Assembly: GCF_003730115.1 (NCBI RefSeq)
Contig: NZ_RJVP01000001.1
Span: 434,001-498,000 of the forward strand
DNA length: 64,000 nt
Direction: 5' to 3'
Source: Pseudomethylobacillus aquaticus
GTDB taxonomy: Bacteria > Pseudomonadota > Gammaproteobacteria > Burkholderiales > Methylophilaceae
In this document: positions 56,267-64,000 of the stretch, piece by piece
How the letters are laid out: each line of letters begins with the position of its first letter
Numbering within the stretch: the stretch's first letter is position 1
The notes under the pieces: generated by a model
Told to the model about the DNA's origin: nothing
What the model saw: only the letters and a program-made list of their open reading frames with translations
Databases searched by the model: none
Translations under genes and position numbers: made by a program

Positions 56267-57166
56267 CTAGACCACCGCTTCGGCACCGCGATACAGCGTG
56301 AGATGTGGGTAGGGGATCTCGATGCCCTGCTCGTCAAAGCGGCGTTTCAGGCGTCGCAAATATTCACGGCGCACGCCCCACTGCTCCAGCGGCAGCACGC
56401 GGAAGCGGCAACGCAGGATCACTGCCGACTCGTCCCAGCGATCCACACCCGCCATTTCCAGGTCATCTAGGATCTTTTCACGGTAGACCTGATCGTCTCG
56501 CAGCTCGGTGCCCACCTGCCGCATGATCTGCATCACGCGGTCCATATCTTCACGATACGCCACACGCACATCGATCACCGACTGCGCGAAACCCCGGCTC
56601 ATGTTGGTCACGGTGCTGATGGCCCCGTTGGGGATGAAATGCACGTTGCCGTCATAGTCACGCAGCTTGATGTGGCGCAGCGTCACTTCTTCGACCAAGC
56701 CACCCTTGCCTGCCGCCTCCACCACATCACCCTGACGTATCTGGTTCTCGATGAGCAGAAAGAAGCCATTGAAATAATCCTTGATCAGGCTTTGCGCCCC
56801 AAACCCCACGGCCAGCCCGACCACGCCTGCCGCGGTGAGGATGGGCGCGATGGAGACACCCAATTCATGCAGGATCTCCATCCCGGCCACACCGGCGATC
56901 ACCACCGTGGCCACATAGCGGAACACGCGCAACAGGGTGTCGATGCGTTTAAGGTCTTCCAGATCCTGCCCAGCACGGGCGCGCAGATGGGCTTTGAGGA
57001 TCAGGATGCCGCGCCGGCTCAGGCGGATGAACAACAGGGTCAGCAGCACGATCACGCCTATGCGTAGCATGGTGCCGGACACCTGCAATAACTCGGGCCA
57101 GTGTAAAAAATCCAGACTATCCATCATGCCCTCCATCATCAATCCTTGTTCCAATTGCATCATCAC
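56267..57166 (-). CDS. Small-conductance mechanosensitive channel, MscS type
   Basis: The 299-residue membrane channel has three to four helices. The pore-lining helix has AAGVVGLAVGFGAQSLIKDYFNGFF, the glycine/alanine-rich TM3 signature; a cytoplasmic beta domain follows with QGDVVEA and FIPNGAISTVTN. It releases osmolytes under hypo-osmotic shock. Its place next to the sucrose-making operon fits osmotic adaptation, since sucrose is a compatible solute. Confidence 0.94.
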   Translation of the reverse strand: MMMQLEQGLMMEGMMDSLDFLHWPELLQVSGTMLRIGVIVLLTLLFIRLSRRGILILKAHLRARAGQDLEDLKRIDTLLRVFRYVATVVIAGVAGMEILHELGVSIAPILTAAGVVGLAVGFGAQSLIKDYFNGFFLLIENQIRQGDVVEAAGKGGLVEEVTLRHIKLRDYDGNVHFIPNGAISTVTNMSRGFAQSVIDVRVAYREDMDRVMQIMRQVGTELRDDQVYREKILDDLEMAGVDRWDESAVILRCRFRVLPLEQWGVRREYLRRLKRRFDEQGIEIPYPHLTLYRGAEAVV

Positions 57167-57184
57167 GCCTGTCAGGTCACCGGC

Positions 57185-59137
57185 TCAGGTCTGCAGCCAG
57201 TAAAAACCGCGCGCCGGGATCATCAGGGCGTCCTCGGCCAGCGTCAGTATCTCGCCGCCATGCCAGTCTCGCACCGTGGCATGCTTCAACAGACCGGCAC
57301 GCTGCAGGCTTGCCAGCGGGAGTGGCTGCGGTGCCGTGTCAAAATTACCCACCACCAGCACGCGACTGGCCGCATGCAGGATATCGAAGCGCACGAACGC
57401 GAACAGATGCGGGTTATCCACTTCCAGCAGTTCGCGGTTGTTGTGGTCGGCGAACGCGCCTATCTCCTTGCGCACCGCGATCAGCTTCTTGAGGCCCTGG
57501 AAGATGCGGAACTCCACACTGCCCGGTTTGTTGCGCAGCTCCGCACGCGTCCAGTCCATCTTGCGCCTGTGCACCCAGCGGCTGTCCAGATGCTTGCTTT
57601 CGTCATGCACATAGTCACGATCATTGAGCGTACCGATGGCGTCACCGTAATAGATCAGCGGCAGGCCGCCGAACGACAAGGTCATGCTCTGCAGCAGCAG
57701 TATGGTGCTGATGGCCAGATCGATCGCTGCCGCATCGTCCTGTTCCAGCGCGGATTCCAGCCCGGCCAGCGAGGCCAGCGAGCCGGAGATGCGTGCGTCC
57801 CCGGTCTTGATGTTGCGGCCAAAGGCCAGGCCACGCGCTGGCGAGCCCGGATGATCGCCGGTGAAATAATCAGTGAGAAAGCGGCGATGCGCTTGCGGCT
57901 CATAGCCGACCTTGACGATATCGCGGTCATCGAAGCCCCAGCCTATATCGTCATGGCAGCGGATGTAATTGATCCAGGTGGCTCGCTCCAGCTTGTTGGG
58001 CAGGCTGCGTATGCCGCGCTCCAGCAAGTTGGTCTTGCGTGTGGCGATGGCGTCCCACAGCAGCGCCATCAGCGTGGCGTTATAAGCCAGCTCGCATTCC
58101 TTGGCATTGATGGCGTCTTCGCCGAAGTATTTGATGATCTCCACTGGCGCGACGATGGCCTCTGCGATGAACAGCACGCCGGGGGCGGTGACCTGGCAGC
58201 AATCCTTCATCAATTGCAGGATCAGGTGTGCCTCGCGCTCGTTCTGGCAGCTGCTACCCAGTTTTTTCCATAAGAAAGCCACCGCATCCAGACGCAGGAT
58301 GTCCACGCCCTGATTGGCCCAGAACAAGATCACGTCCATCATCTCGATGAACACCGCCGGGTTGCGGTAGTTGAGGTCCCACTGAAAATCGTTGAACACC
58401 GTCATCACCCATTTGCCCATAGCGGCATCCCGGGTGAAATTGCCGGGTGCGTTCTCCGGGAACACTTCCGGCATGGATTGCTCGTACAGGTCCGGCATCT
58501 GCCTGTCGTCGAAGGTGTAGTAATAATCCTGATACTGCGGGTCACCAGCGCGCGCCCGCTGTGCCCAGACATGCTGGTCCGAAGTGTGATTGACCACCAC
58601 GTCCAGCGTCAGCAGCATGTCGCGCTGTTTCATCTGCTGGCTGAGCATCGCCAGCGTGTCCAGGTCACCGTAACGCGGGTCTATCTTGCGGAAATCGCGC
58701 ACCGCATAACCGCCATCGCTCTTGCCGGGCGGACAATCGAGGATGGGCATCACATGCAGCATGTTGATGCCCAGATCCTGCAGGTAATGCAGATGCGCGA
58801 TCAGGCCGGGCAGGTCCTGCGCGAACTCCGTGCAATACAAGGCGTAACCCACCCACTTCTGGCTCAGGAACCAGCTGTGATCCTTTTCGCGCGCCATATC
58901 CTGCTGCTTGAGTGCGTTGGAACGCGCGATGTATTGCCGCGCCAAGGTCTCGACCAGTCGCTGCAACTGCGGGTGGAAGTCGGCACGCTCACCGTACAGC
59001 GTGTGGAACAGGGCATGGATAGCGTAGAAGTTGGCGCCCAGCCGGATGTAGAAATGCTGCAGATCATGCTCAGCCAACTGCGGCTGCAGCGCGATGAGGA
59101 TGTCGTTGAGCTGGGAATGGGAGACCTGTTCATACAT
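57185..59137 (-). CDS. ams: Amylosucrase (GH13)
   Basis: The 650-residue glycoside hydrolase family 13 enzyme makes an alpha-1,4-glucan from sucrose, or hydrolyses sucrose. Motifs are TLDVVVNHTSDQH, GVDILRLDAVAFLWKKLG with the catalytic Asp nucleophile, LFIAEAIVAP with the acid/base Glu, and IRCHDDIGWGF with the third Asp. The N-terminal helical domain and length fit Neisseria-type amylosucrase. It overlaps the sucrose-phosphate synthase gene by eight bases. With glgA elsewhere in the window it could link sucrose to glucan storage. Confidence 0.93.
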   Translation of the reverse strand: MYEQVSHSQLNDILIALQPQLAEHDLQHFYIRLGANFYAIHALFHTLYGERADFHPQLQRLVETLARQYIARSNALKQQDMAREKDHSWFLSQKWVGYALYCTEFAQDLPGLIAHLHYLQDLGINMLHVMPILDCPPGKSDGGYAVRDFRKIDPRYGDLDTLAMLSQQMKQRDMLLTLDVVVNHTSDQHVWAQRARAGDPQYQDYYYTFDDRQMPDLYEQSMPEVFPENAPGNFTRDAAMGKWVMTVFNDFQWDLNYRNPAVFIEMMDVILFWANQGVDILRLDAVAFLWKKLGSSCQNEREAHLILQLMKDCCQVTAPGVLFIAEAIVAPVEIIKYFGEDAINAKECELAYNATLMALLWDAIATRKTNLLERGIRSLPNKLERATWINYIRCHDDIGWGFDDRDIVKVGYEPQAHRRFLTDYFTGDHPGSPARGLAFGRNIKTGDARISGSLASLAGLESALEQDDAAAIDLAISTILLLQSMTLSFGGLPLIYYGDAIGTLNDRDYVHDESKHLDSRWVHRRKMDWTRAELRNKPGSVEFRIFQGLKKLIAVRKEIGAFADHNNRELLEVDNPHLFAFVRFDILHAASRVLVVGNFDTAPQPLPLASLQRAGLLKHATVRDWHGGEILTLAEDALMIPARGFYWLQT

Positions 59138-61337
59138 GGTGATGCTCCTCCTGCGACAAACGGTTGTCGAAGGCCTGTTCGAACCGGTAATGGCTCAAGC
59201 CTTGCAGAATGCCTGCGGCATAGGCTGCTTCAGCGAAATACACTTGCGGCAGGCCGCGCAGTGGCGCCAGCTCCGGGCTGTGGTTGCCCACCACCACGCC
59301 CAGCGTATCGCCGATCAGCATCTCCTGGTCATTGCCGGAATCACCGGCCACCAGAAATGCCTGCAAGGGCAGGCCCCAGCGGTAAGCCAGATAACGGATG
59401 GCATGCCCTTTGGACGCACGCACGGGCAGCACGTCCAGGAACTCGCCATGGGAATAGATGAGCTGTGCCTGCAGACGATGGTGCTGCAGATGCCGTGCGA
59501 TCTCCTGCATGGGCAGCATGCGCTGCGGATGCGTGATGTAACTGAGCTTGAATTCACGCTGATGCTCGGCGGCCTGCAGACGCAAGCCCGGCAGTTCGGC
59601 CAGTGCCGCTGCCAGTGCGTCGCGTCGCCACAGATGCCGGATATGCTGCGCCCAGCCTTTATCCGGCGTGAGCTTGGCACCATAGTGGATCTCGCTGCCT
59701 ACCGAGGTGATGAGTACGTCCGGCATGGGCACGCGGTGCTGCTTGAAGATGCGCACGGCACTTTCCAGTGTGCGACCGGTGGCGATACCAAAAGCGACCT
59801 TGTCGCGCTGGCTTCTCAACCAGTCGATCAGCACCATCAGGGCCTGATCGTCGCCGATCAGGGTGTTGTCGATGTCACTGACCAGCGCACGTTCCACCAC
59901 CGGCAAGGCGGAGCGGCCACTGTGCAGATGACTGGCCAACTGACGGCGCCAGCGCTTGCGGTCACGCCGTAGCAGCTTGCGTACTTCTTTCATGTACTGG
60001 CTGACGTGGGCGCTCCAGCTGTAATGTCGCCACACACCAGCCAGACCGGCATTGGCACGCTGGCGCCATTGTTTGCTGTCACCCAGCAATGCCAGCAAGG
60101 TGTGTGCGATCTGATCGCTGTCCAAGGTGTTGGCCAGCAGGCCGCTGCGGCAATTGGCCACGATGTCGCGTGGGCCGCCATCATCCGGTGCCACGAAAGG
60201 CAAACCGCTGGCTGCGGCTTCGATCAAGGTCAGGCCGAAGGGCTCGGTAAGGGCCGCGTTGACGAACACGCCACGACGGCGTGCGGCCAGCCTGTACAGA
60301 TCGGGGATAGCTTGCTGATCGACCACCTTGGGGATAGCGACCTTGCCCCACAGATCATAGCGGTCGATATCCAGCAACAGCTCGGTCATGACCTGACGCT
60401 GCGAGGCCTCCATACCACTAATATCGTCGCGCGTGCCCGCCACGATCAACAGATTGGCCTGTTGCTGAAGCTGTTTGTTCTCGCCATAGGCCTTTAGCAG
60501 GCCTTTGAGGTTCTTGCGCAGATCGGGCCGGCAGATGGTCAGGATCAAGGGTTTATCCGCGTCACTGAGGAAGCGGTCGACCAGCGCCTGCACTGCGACT
60601 GGCAGCTTGCTGCGGCCCGGCGGAGAAAAGCGCGAGGTGTCGGTACCGGGCGGGATCACGGCAAAGCGTTTGCGGTCTGCCTGCTGGTACATGCCGTACT
60701 GATCATCGATCTCTTGCCGGGTGCTGGTGACGATGAGCGAGGCATGCTGCAACACCTCCTCCTCAGCGGCGATGCGACGACCGAAATTGTATTGTTTGGC
60801 GATGGTGTGGGCTTTGCGGCCGCTGGCCAGCAACCTGGCCTGCTTGGGACGCCCCAGTGAATGGCCGGTATGCACTTGCGGGATCCCCAACAGCAGGGAA
60901 AGCTGCTGACCTACATACCCCGCATCGGCATAATGACTGTGGATCAGGTCAGGTAACCGCCCTTGCTGGCGCAGAAAATGCAAACAGCGATCCACCAACT
61001 GGTCCAGATGTGGCCACAACAGCTCTTTGCGCAGATAGCGCCTGGGGCCGAACGGCAAACGGATGATGCGGGCGCCGGGGGCCAGCGGCTCTTCGGCCTG
61101 CGCATAATCAGCGGCCAGGTCAGCATCCTCGATCAGCCTGGTCAGCAGATCGACCCGCCCCACCTGTGGATGCGCCGCCAGTGCGCATGACATTTCCACC
61201 ACGTAGGTGATCTGCCCGCCAGTGTCAGCGTCGCAGCCCAGCTGCATGTCATGACCGCGCAACAGGCCATGCAGACTGATCATGAGGATATATAAAGGGG
61301 TTTCAGCCGACTCCCCCTGCGGATGGGGGCGACTCAT
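59130..61337 (-). CDS. sps: Sucrose-phosphate synthase with fused sucrose-phosphatase domain
   Basis: The 735-residue protein begins with the GT4 synthase half: LYILMISLHGLLRGHDMQLG, then ADTGGQITYVVEM (substrate-loop GG), VHTGHSLGRPKQARL and TEPFGLTLIEAAASGLP. The C-terminal quarter (about residues 480-735) is a HAD phosphatase: VSDIDNTLIGDDQALM has the nucleophile Asp, and VAGDSGNDQEML the metal site. It makes sucrose 6-phosphate and may dephosphorylate it. ATG 61337 overlaps the fructokinase stop in ATGA, so the long in-frame extension to 61454 is rejected. Confidence 0.93.
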   Translation of the reverse strand: MSRPHPQGESAETPLYILMISLHGLLRGHDMQLGCDADTGGQITYVVEMSCALAAHPQVGRVDLLTRLIEDADLAADYAQAEEPLAPGARIIRLPFGPRRYLRKELLWPHLDQLVDRCLHFLRQQGRLPDLIHSHYADAGYVGQQLSLLLGIPQVHTGHSLGRPKQARLLASGRKAHTIAKQYNFGRRIAAEEEVLQHASLIVTSTRQEIDDQYGMYQQADRKRFAVIPPGTDTSRFSPPGRSKLPVAVQALVDRFLSDADKPLILTICRPDLRKNLKGLLKAYGENKQLQQQANLLIVAGTRDDISGMEASQRQVMTELLLDIDRYDLWGKVAIPKVVDQQAIPDLYRLAARRRGVFVNAALTEPFGLTLIEAAASGLPFVAPDDGGPRDIVANCRSGLLANTLDSDQIAHTLLALLGDSKQWRQRANAGLAGVWRHYSWSAHVSQYMKEVRKLLRRDRKRWRRQLASHLHSGRSALPVVERALVSDIDNTLIGDDQALMVLIDWLRSQRDKVAFGIATGRTLESAVRIFKQHRVPMPDVLITSVGSEIHYGAKLTPDKGWAQHIRHLWRRDALAAALAELPGLRLQAAEHQREFKLSYITHPQRMLPMQEIARHLQHHRLQAQLIYSHGEFLDVLPVRASKGHAIRYLAYRWGLPLQAFLVAGDSGNDQEMLIGDTLGVVVGNHSPELAPLRGLPQVYFAEAAYAAGILQGLSHYRFEQAFDNRLSQEEHHHV

Positions 61338-62281
61338 CCCCAGGACTCCATCAAACGGGAATAGAGATCGGGCGTAGCCGGCACGGCGCCACGCACGCCA
61401 CACAAGGCCGAGGCGAATGCCGAGGCGCGCTGCATGGTTTGTGGCAAAGGCCACTGCATCAATTGCCCGAAGATGTACACCGCTGCAAAGCCGTCACCCG
61501 CCCCTACCGTATCGACAAATTCAGACACAGGTGCGGCTGGGCAGCGGATCTCCATGCCATCCGCGGTACGTAAGCAGGCACCCTGATCGCCTGCCGTGAC
61601 GATGAGATAACGGAGTGCGAAACGCTCCATGAGCTGCTGTCCCCAGCTGGCTGGCTGCAGACCCGACAACTTGAGCATGCTGGCCAGTTCCTGCAGTTCA
61701 TCCTCGTTGAGTTTGACGATGTCGGCGCGCTGCAATGAGCGGCGCACACTGTGCGCGTCGTACCAGGGCGCACGCAGATTGATGTCGAGGAAGCGTGGCG
61801 ATTTGGCATCTGCCGAGGTCTTGGCATCGCTGAGAAAGGTGTCCAGTGCCAGGCGCGATTCCATATTGCGCTGCGCCAACGTGCCGAAATAGACCATCTC
61901 TGGCCTGGCGGCCATGGTCAGCATGTGGGTCACACCAGCATGGATGTAGTCATAGGCCTGGTCGGGCAGGATGTCGAAGCGGTGGCCGTGGTCCTGCATG
62001 TGCACCTCCACGCGTCCGGTGGAATGTATGGGGTCGCATTGCACCCCGCTGCTGTCCATGCCCAACTGCTCCATCTCGGCGAGCAGTGTGTCGCGCAGAC
62101 TGTCGTTGCCAGTGCGCGTGATCAGTAAAGGCTGCAGGCCAAAAGCGCACAAATGACGCGCGACGTTGTAAGGCGCGCCGCCGAGTACCGATCTGTCCGC
62201 GAACACGTCTGCCAGCACCTCGCCGAACAGGGCGACGCAGACGGGCGTGGCAGACGCGCGCAAATGCGCAGGAAGATTCAA
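61334..62281 (-). CDS. fruK: Fructokinase (PfkB family)
   Basis: This 315-residue sugar kinase would phosphorylate fructose released by amylosucrase. PfkB motifs are GGAPYNVARHLCAFG near the N terminus and DTVGAGDGFAAVYIFG with catalytic Asp near the C terminus. A TTG start at 62281 is chosen because GAGGGG lies six bases before it and it restores a normal N terminus; the GTG at 62317 has no site. It overlaps the sucrose-phosphate synthase by four bases. Confidence 0.9.
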   Translation of the reverse strand: MNLPAHLRASATPVCVALFGEVLADVFADRSVLGGAPYNVARHLCAFGLQPLLITRTGNDSLRDTLLAEMEQLGMDSSGVQCDPIHSTGRVEVHMQDHGHRFDILPDQAYDYIHAGVTHMLTMAARPEMVYFGTLAQRNMESRLALDTFLSDAKTSADAKSPRFLDINLRAPWYDAHSVRRSLQRADIVKLNEDELQELASMLKLSGLQPASWGQQLMERFALRYLIVTAGDQGACLRTADGMEIRCPAAPVSEFVDTVGAGDGFAAVYIFGQLMQWPLPQTMQRASAFASALCGVRGAVPATPDLYSRLMESWG

Positions 62282-62398
62282 TGTTATCCCCTCATTGCAG
62301 TTGGCCCGGTAGATCACCGGTCACTGTTGATAGGCGCCATGACGTGGCACTAGGCCATAGGCAGGCGTAAGACAGCCCGGAAAGGGCCGGTAGGATGT

Positions 62399-62884
62399 TT
62401 ACTTGGTGCCGGCGAGCGGCATTAAGGCGTCATCTTCATCTGGCTTGAGGATATCCACCACCTTGGCAAGACTGCTATGCAACAGTTGCAGATCCTGCGC
62501 ACTGAGCTGCTCAAGTGCATCGAGCAGGATGCCACGTGGAGCACCCGGCGCTTTTTCAAGCACTTGCAGGCCCTGCTCGGTGATGAAAAGTCGTACCACA
62601 CGCTGATCCACATCCTGACGCTGTTTTTGCAGCATGCTGCGTCGTGCCAACTTGTCGATCAGATTACTGGCAGTGGATTGGTGGATGGACAACTTGGTGG
62701 CCAGCTCGGACACTTTCAGACCGGGGCGATTGCGCAGCTCCCACAACACCCATAATTGGGAACCACTGATACCGCATTGGGCTTCCACATTCTTGAAATG
62801 CTTCTGAATGGAGCTGAACACCATCCGAAAATCCCGCAAGGTGGTATTGACCAATTTTTCGGCATCTGTTTTTTCAACACCCAC
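62399..62884 (-). CDS. MarR family transcriptional regulator
   Basis: The 161-residue winged-helix regulator shows the MarR core: GISGSQLWVLWELRNRPGLKVSELATKL, the recognition helix region SIHQSTASNLIDKLARRSML and the wing KQRQDVDQRVVRLFITEQG. It starts with GTG 62884, preceded by CAGGAAG. It lies about 120 bases upstream of the sucrose operon on the same strand, and a role in controlling that operon is plausible inference. It is the first gene downstream of the pqqA terminator. Confidence 0.93.
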   Translation of the reverse strand: MGVEKTDAEKLVNTTLRDFRMVFSSIQKHFKNVEAQCGISGSQLWVLWELRNRPGLKVSELATKLSIHQSTASNLIDKLARRSMLQKQRQDVDQRVVRLFITEQGLQVLEKAPGAPRGILLDALEQLSAQDLQLLHSSLAKVVDILKPDEDDALMPLAGTK

Positions 62885-63105
62885 GATGAAGCACTTCCTG
62901 AAGTCACGGTTTAGTTAACATCATACGCATTTGAGTATGTCAGATTATATACATTTAGACAAATATATTTTGTGTAAATATATTAAGGCGATTTGTACCA
63001 TTGACCGACCCAGCCTTGTCATAGATGGGTTTGCTAGCAAAGAACTGAGCGACATGGTTCGCCATGAAAACGGCTTGGCAAGCAATTGCCTGGTTGGCAG
63101 ACAAT
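62885..63105. other. Gene-free spacer between marR and the pqqA terminator
   Basis: No gene is visible. The marR-proximal half is A/T-rich (about 62920-62990) and suits promoters for marR. A small hairpin GGCAA/TTGCC occurs near 63077-63090. Confidence 0.6.
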
Positions 63106-63134
63106 AAAAAACGGCGCTTTGAGCGCCGTTTTTT
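63106..63134 (-). terminator. Terminator of the pqqA transcript
   Basis: The stem AAAACGGCGC / GCGCCGTTTT with A- and T-runs on both sides could work in either direction. It is the final structure about 120 bases after the pqqA stop. Confidence 0.92.
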
Positions 63135-63136
63135 TA

Positions 63137-63269
63137 GTGCAATCGTGATTTATTTTGATTATAGCGATTGCACTCTTTTTAGTTCGCAACCTTAGCGGTT
63201 GCGCTTATTTCTGTTTGCAACCTTAACGGTTGCGCACTGTTTTTGTTTGCAACCTTAGCGGTTGCAAAC
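63137..63269 (-). repeat. Array of hairpin repeats from the pqqA stop codon onward
   Basis: On the minus strand the unit GCAACC-(GCTAA or GTTAA)-GGTTGC occurs three times: 63245-63269 (ten-pair arms GTTTGCAACC / GGTTGCAAAC), 63217-63233 and 63185-63203 (CGCAACC / GGTTGCG). A fourth, diverged hairpin GTGCAATCG / CGATTGCAC lies at 63137-63173. The pqqA TAA stop is in the loop of the first. The copies are near-identical in loop sequence, which suggests duplication of the gene's 3' end. Confidence 0.9.
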
Positions 63270-63326
63270 GTACATCGTGACTTCAAAGCCAAAGCGCATT
63301 TCGGTAGCTGCTGGGGTGGTCCACAT
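63255..63326 (-). CDS. pqqA: PQQ precursor peptide PqqA
   Basis: This 23-residue gene begins MWTTPAATEMRFGFEVTM and ends YVCNR. It is the precursor of pyrroloquinoline quinone: Glu15 and Tyr19 (E-x3-Y) are crosslinked by PqqE and become the cofactor's carbon skeleton. Ribosome site TTAGGAGATTCATT lies directly before ATG 63326. No pqqB-E gene follows; a hairpin array and a terminator end the unit, then marR. In Methylovorus several separate pqqA copies have been reported, so this may be one member of a set. PQQ is the cofactor of methanol dehydrogenase. Confidence 0.95.
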   Translation of the reverse strand: MWTTPAATEMRFGFEVTMYVCNR

Positions 63327-63351
63327 AATGAATCTCCTAAGTTAGATTATT

Positions 63352-63373
63352 CAGCTAGCAATATTGCTTGCTG
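63352..63373. promoter_or_regulatory. Palindrome upstream of pqqA
   Basis: The 22-base near-palindrome CAGCTAGCAATATTGCTTGC plus TG contains a perfect 12-base core AGCAATATTGCT (63357-63368). It ends 26 bases before the pqqA start codon and could be an operator or a 5'-leader hairpin. Confidence 0.6.
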
Positions 63374-63470
63374 GTATGAGATGCATTGTACGCAGCCCGC
63401 CTAATGACACGCTGCCTATGATCATGAATGAAGGCTAATGAAAATCATGAGAGATCGCTGCGGGCTGCTT

Positions 63471-64000
63471 TCAGAACGGCTTGTTATGGTCCAGCATGTC
63501 GCAGATCAGCTCCAGCCTCAGCAGATGGCTGTCCAACTCCAGCAGCCGTTGCTTGTTGATGAGCGGCATATTCAGCAGCTCGGTCCAGCGATTGGCCACC
63601 CAGGCACAGTCATCGAACTGGTAGGGAGAACAGAACGGCATCTGGGTGATGTCCACGCCCTGCTCTTTCAATGAGGCGATCAACTGCTGCAAGTACTGAA
63701 CCGTGATCTGCAGGTCTTCCGGGATAGGCAGGCTGGCCTGCTCGATAAGCAGCTCCACCTGTCCCAACCACAAGCCATCGGCTTGTTGCCTGGCGGATAC
63801 GACGCGAAAACGCTGTGTCGCCAGACAGCGTATCGTCATCAGGCTGGGCTGCGGCACTTCCGCCGCAGTAATGGAAAAGCTGGTACCAATGGCAGCGAAT
63901 GGTAACGCTGTCGGGCATTCAGCCTCAGGCAACGCGGCCACCATGCCGAACTGGCTGTCATTGCGCAAACAACGGCGCACCATATCCAGATAGCGTGGTT
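63471..64000 (-). CDS. LON substrate-binding (LON_substr_bdg) domain protein, 5' end outside window
   Basis: The visible 176 residues are the C-terminal part of a stand-alone Lon N-domain protein: the segment RYLDMVRRCLRNDSQFGMVA is the family motif, and ATQRFRVVSARQQADGLWLGQVELL forms the beta-barrel core. A helical C terminus follows. The ATPase and protease parts of Lon are absent, as in the small peptidase-S16-like proteins of proteobacteria; their function is unknown. The frame stays open to base 64000, so the start lies beyond the window. It is transcribed toward pqqA. Confidence 0.88.
   Translation of the reverse strand, partial: PRYLDMVRRCLRNDSQFGMVAALPEAECPTALPFAAIGTSFSITAAEVPQPSLMTIRCLATQRFRVVSARQQADGLWLGQVELLIEQASLPIPEDLQITVQYLQQLIASLKEQGVDITQMPFCSPYQFDDCAWVANRWTELLNMPLINKQRLLELDSHLLRLELICDMLDHNKPF

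Noticed and set aside
63106..63269. Hairpin array after pqqA as a CRISPR
   Set aside because: Units are self-complementary, spaced irregularly by 11-14 bases with no spacer-like sequences, and no cas genes are present.

Overview
The window looks like a chromosomal segment of a betaproteobacterial methylotroph, most likely Methylophilaceae (Methylovorus/Methylophilus-like). Supporting points are a complete pqqA gene, a sucrose-phosphate synthase / fructokinase / amylosucrase operon of the kind known from methylotrophs, a tmRNA tag reading ANDETYALAA, the smpB-ssrA-ratA-ratB neighbourhood, and moderately high GC with strong use of C/G-ending codons. Assignment below family level is inference. 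No ribosomal RNA, CRISPR array, intact insertion sequence or prophage is present.

Layout. 1-1,940: a small accessory patch beside a tRNA-Asn, with an orphan small protein, a polymorphic-toxin tip with its probable immunity gene, and a broken REP-associated transposase. 1,944-11,551: housekeeping genes (Lnb/DUF4105-type envelope protein, DUF3015, crcB, glgA, orn, a Ste24-type protease, cytochrome c, rsgA, a histone-deacetylase-like amidohydrolase, queD). 11,709-17,358 (minus): a tightly overlapping run methyltransferase-rnhA-dnaQ-rfbB-A-C-D-DUF2007, which couples nucleic-acid enzymes to dTDP-rhamnose synthesis. 17,387-24,442 (plus): gloB, mltD, an oligopeptide-type ABC transporter lacking its ATPase genes, and fabI. 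25,039-26,937: ppiD.

27,116-31,595 (minus): the most interesting block. It is an overlapping five-gene operon: a 'thermostable hemolysin' family protein (distantly related to GNAT/acyl-homoserine-lactone-synthase folds), an AMP-dependent acyl ligase, a heme-oxygenase-like diiron oxidase with a full ligand set, a short-chain dehydrogenase and a small TPR protein. This gene set reads as an uncharacterised pathway for an acyl-derived metabolite. An imperfect inverted repeat sits upstream of its first gene. 31,816-41,663: a porin-like plus PstS-like pair diverging from a two-component sigma-54 system, followed by a polysaccharide deacetylase, a TIM-barrel hydrolase-like protein and a TAXI-type binding protein. 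This suggests envelope or exopolysaccharide control.

41,735-56,248: an MFS exporter, a tmRNA with a duplicated 3' end (probable integration scar), smpB, ratA/ratB, guaB, a SIMPL protein, guaA, a tRNA-derived fragment downstream of guaA, a GreA/B-family factor, a nitroreductase, an ABC-F ATPase (YbiT type), a large PAS-GGDEF-EAL protein and tRNA-Arg. 56,267-62,884 (minus): an MscS channel, the sucrose operon (amylosucrase, sucrose-phosphate synthase/phosphatase fusion, fructokinase) and a MarR regulator. 63,106-63,373: an orphan pqqA whose stop codon lies in the loop of a hairpin and which is followed by further copies of that hairpin and a terminator; no pqqB-E follows. The window ends inside a LON-substrate-binding-domain gene.
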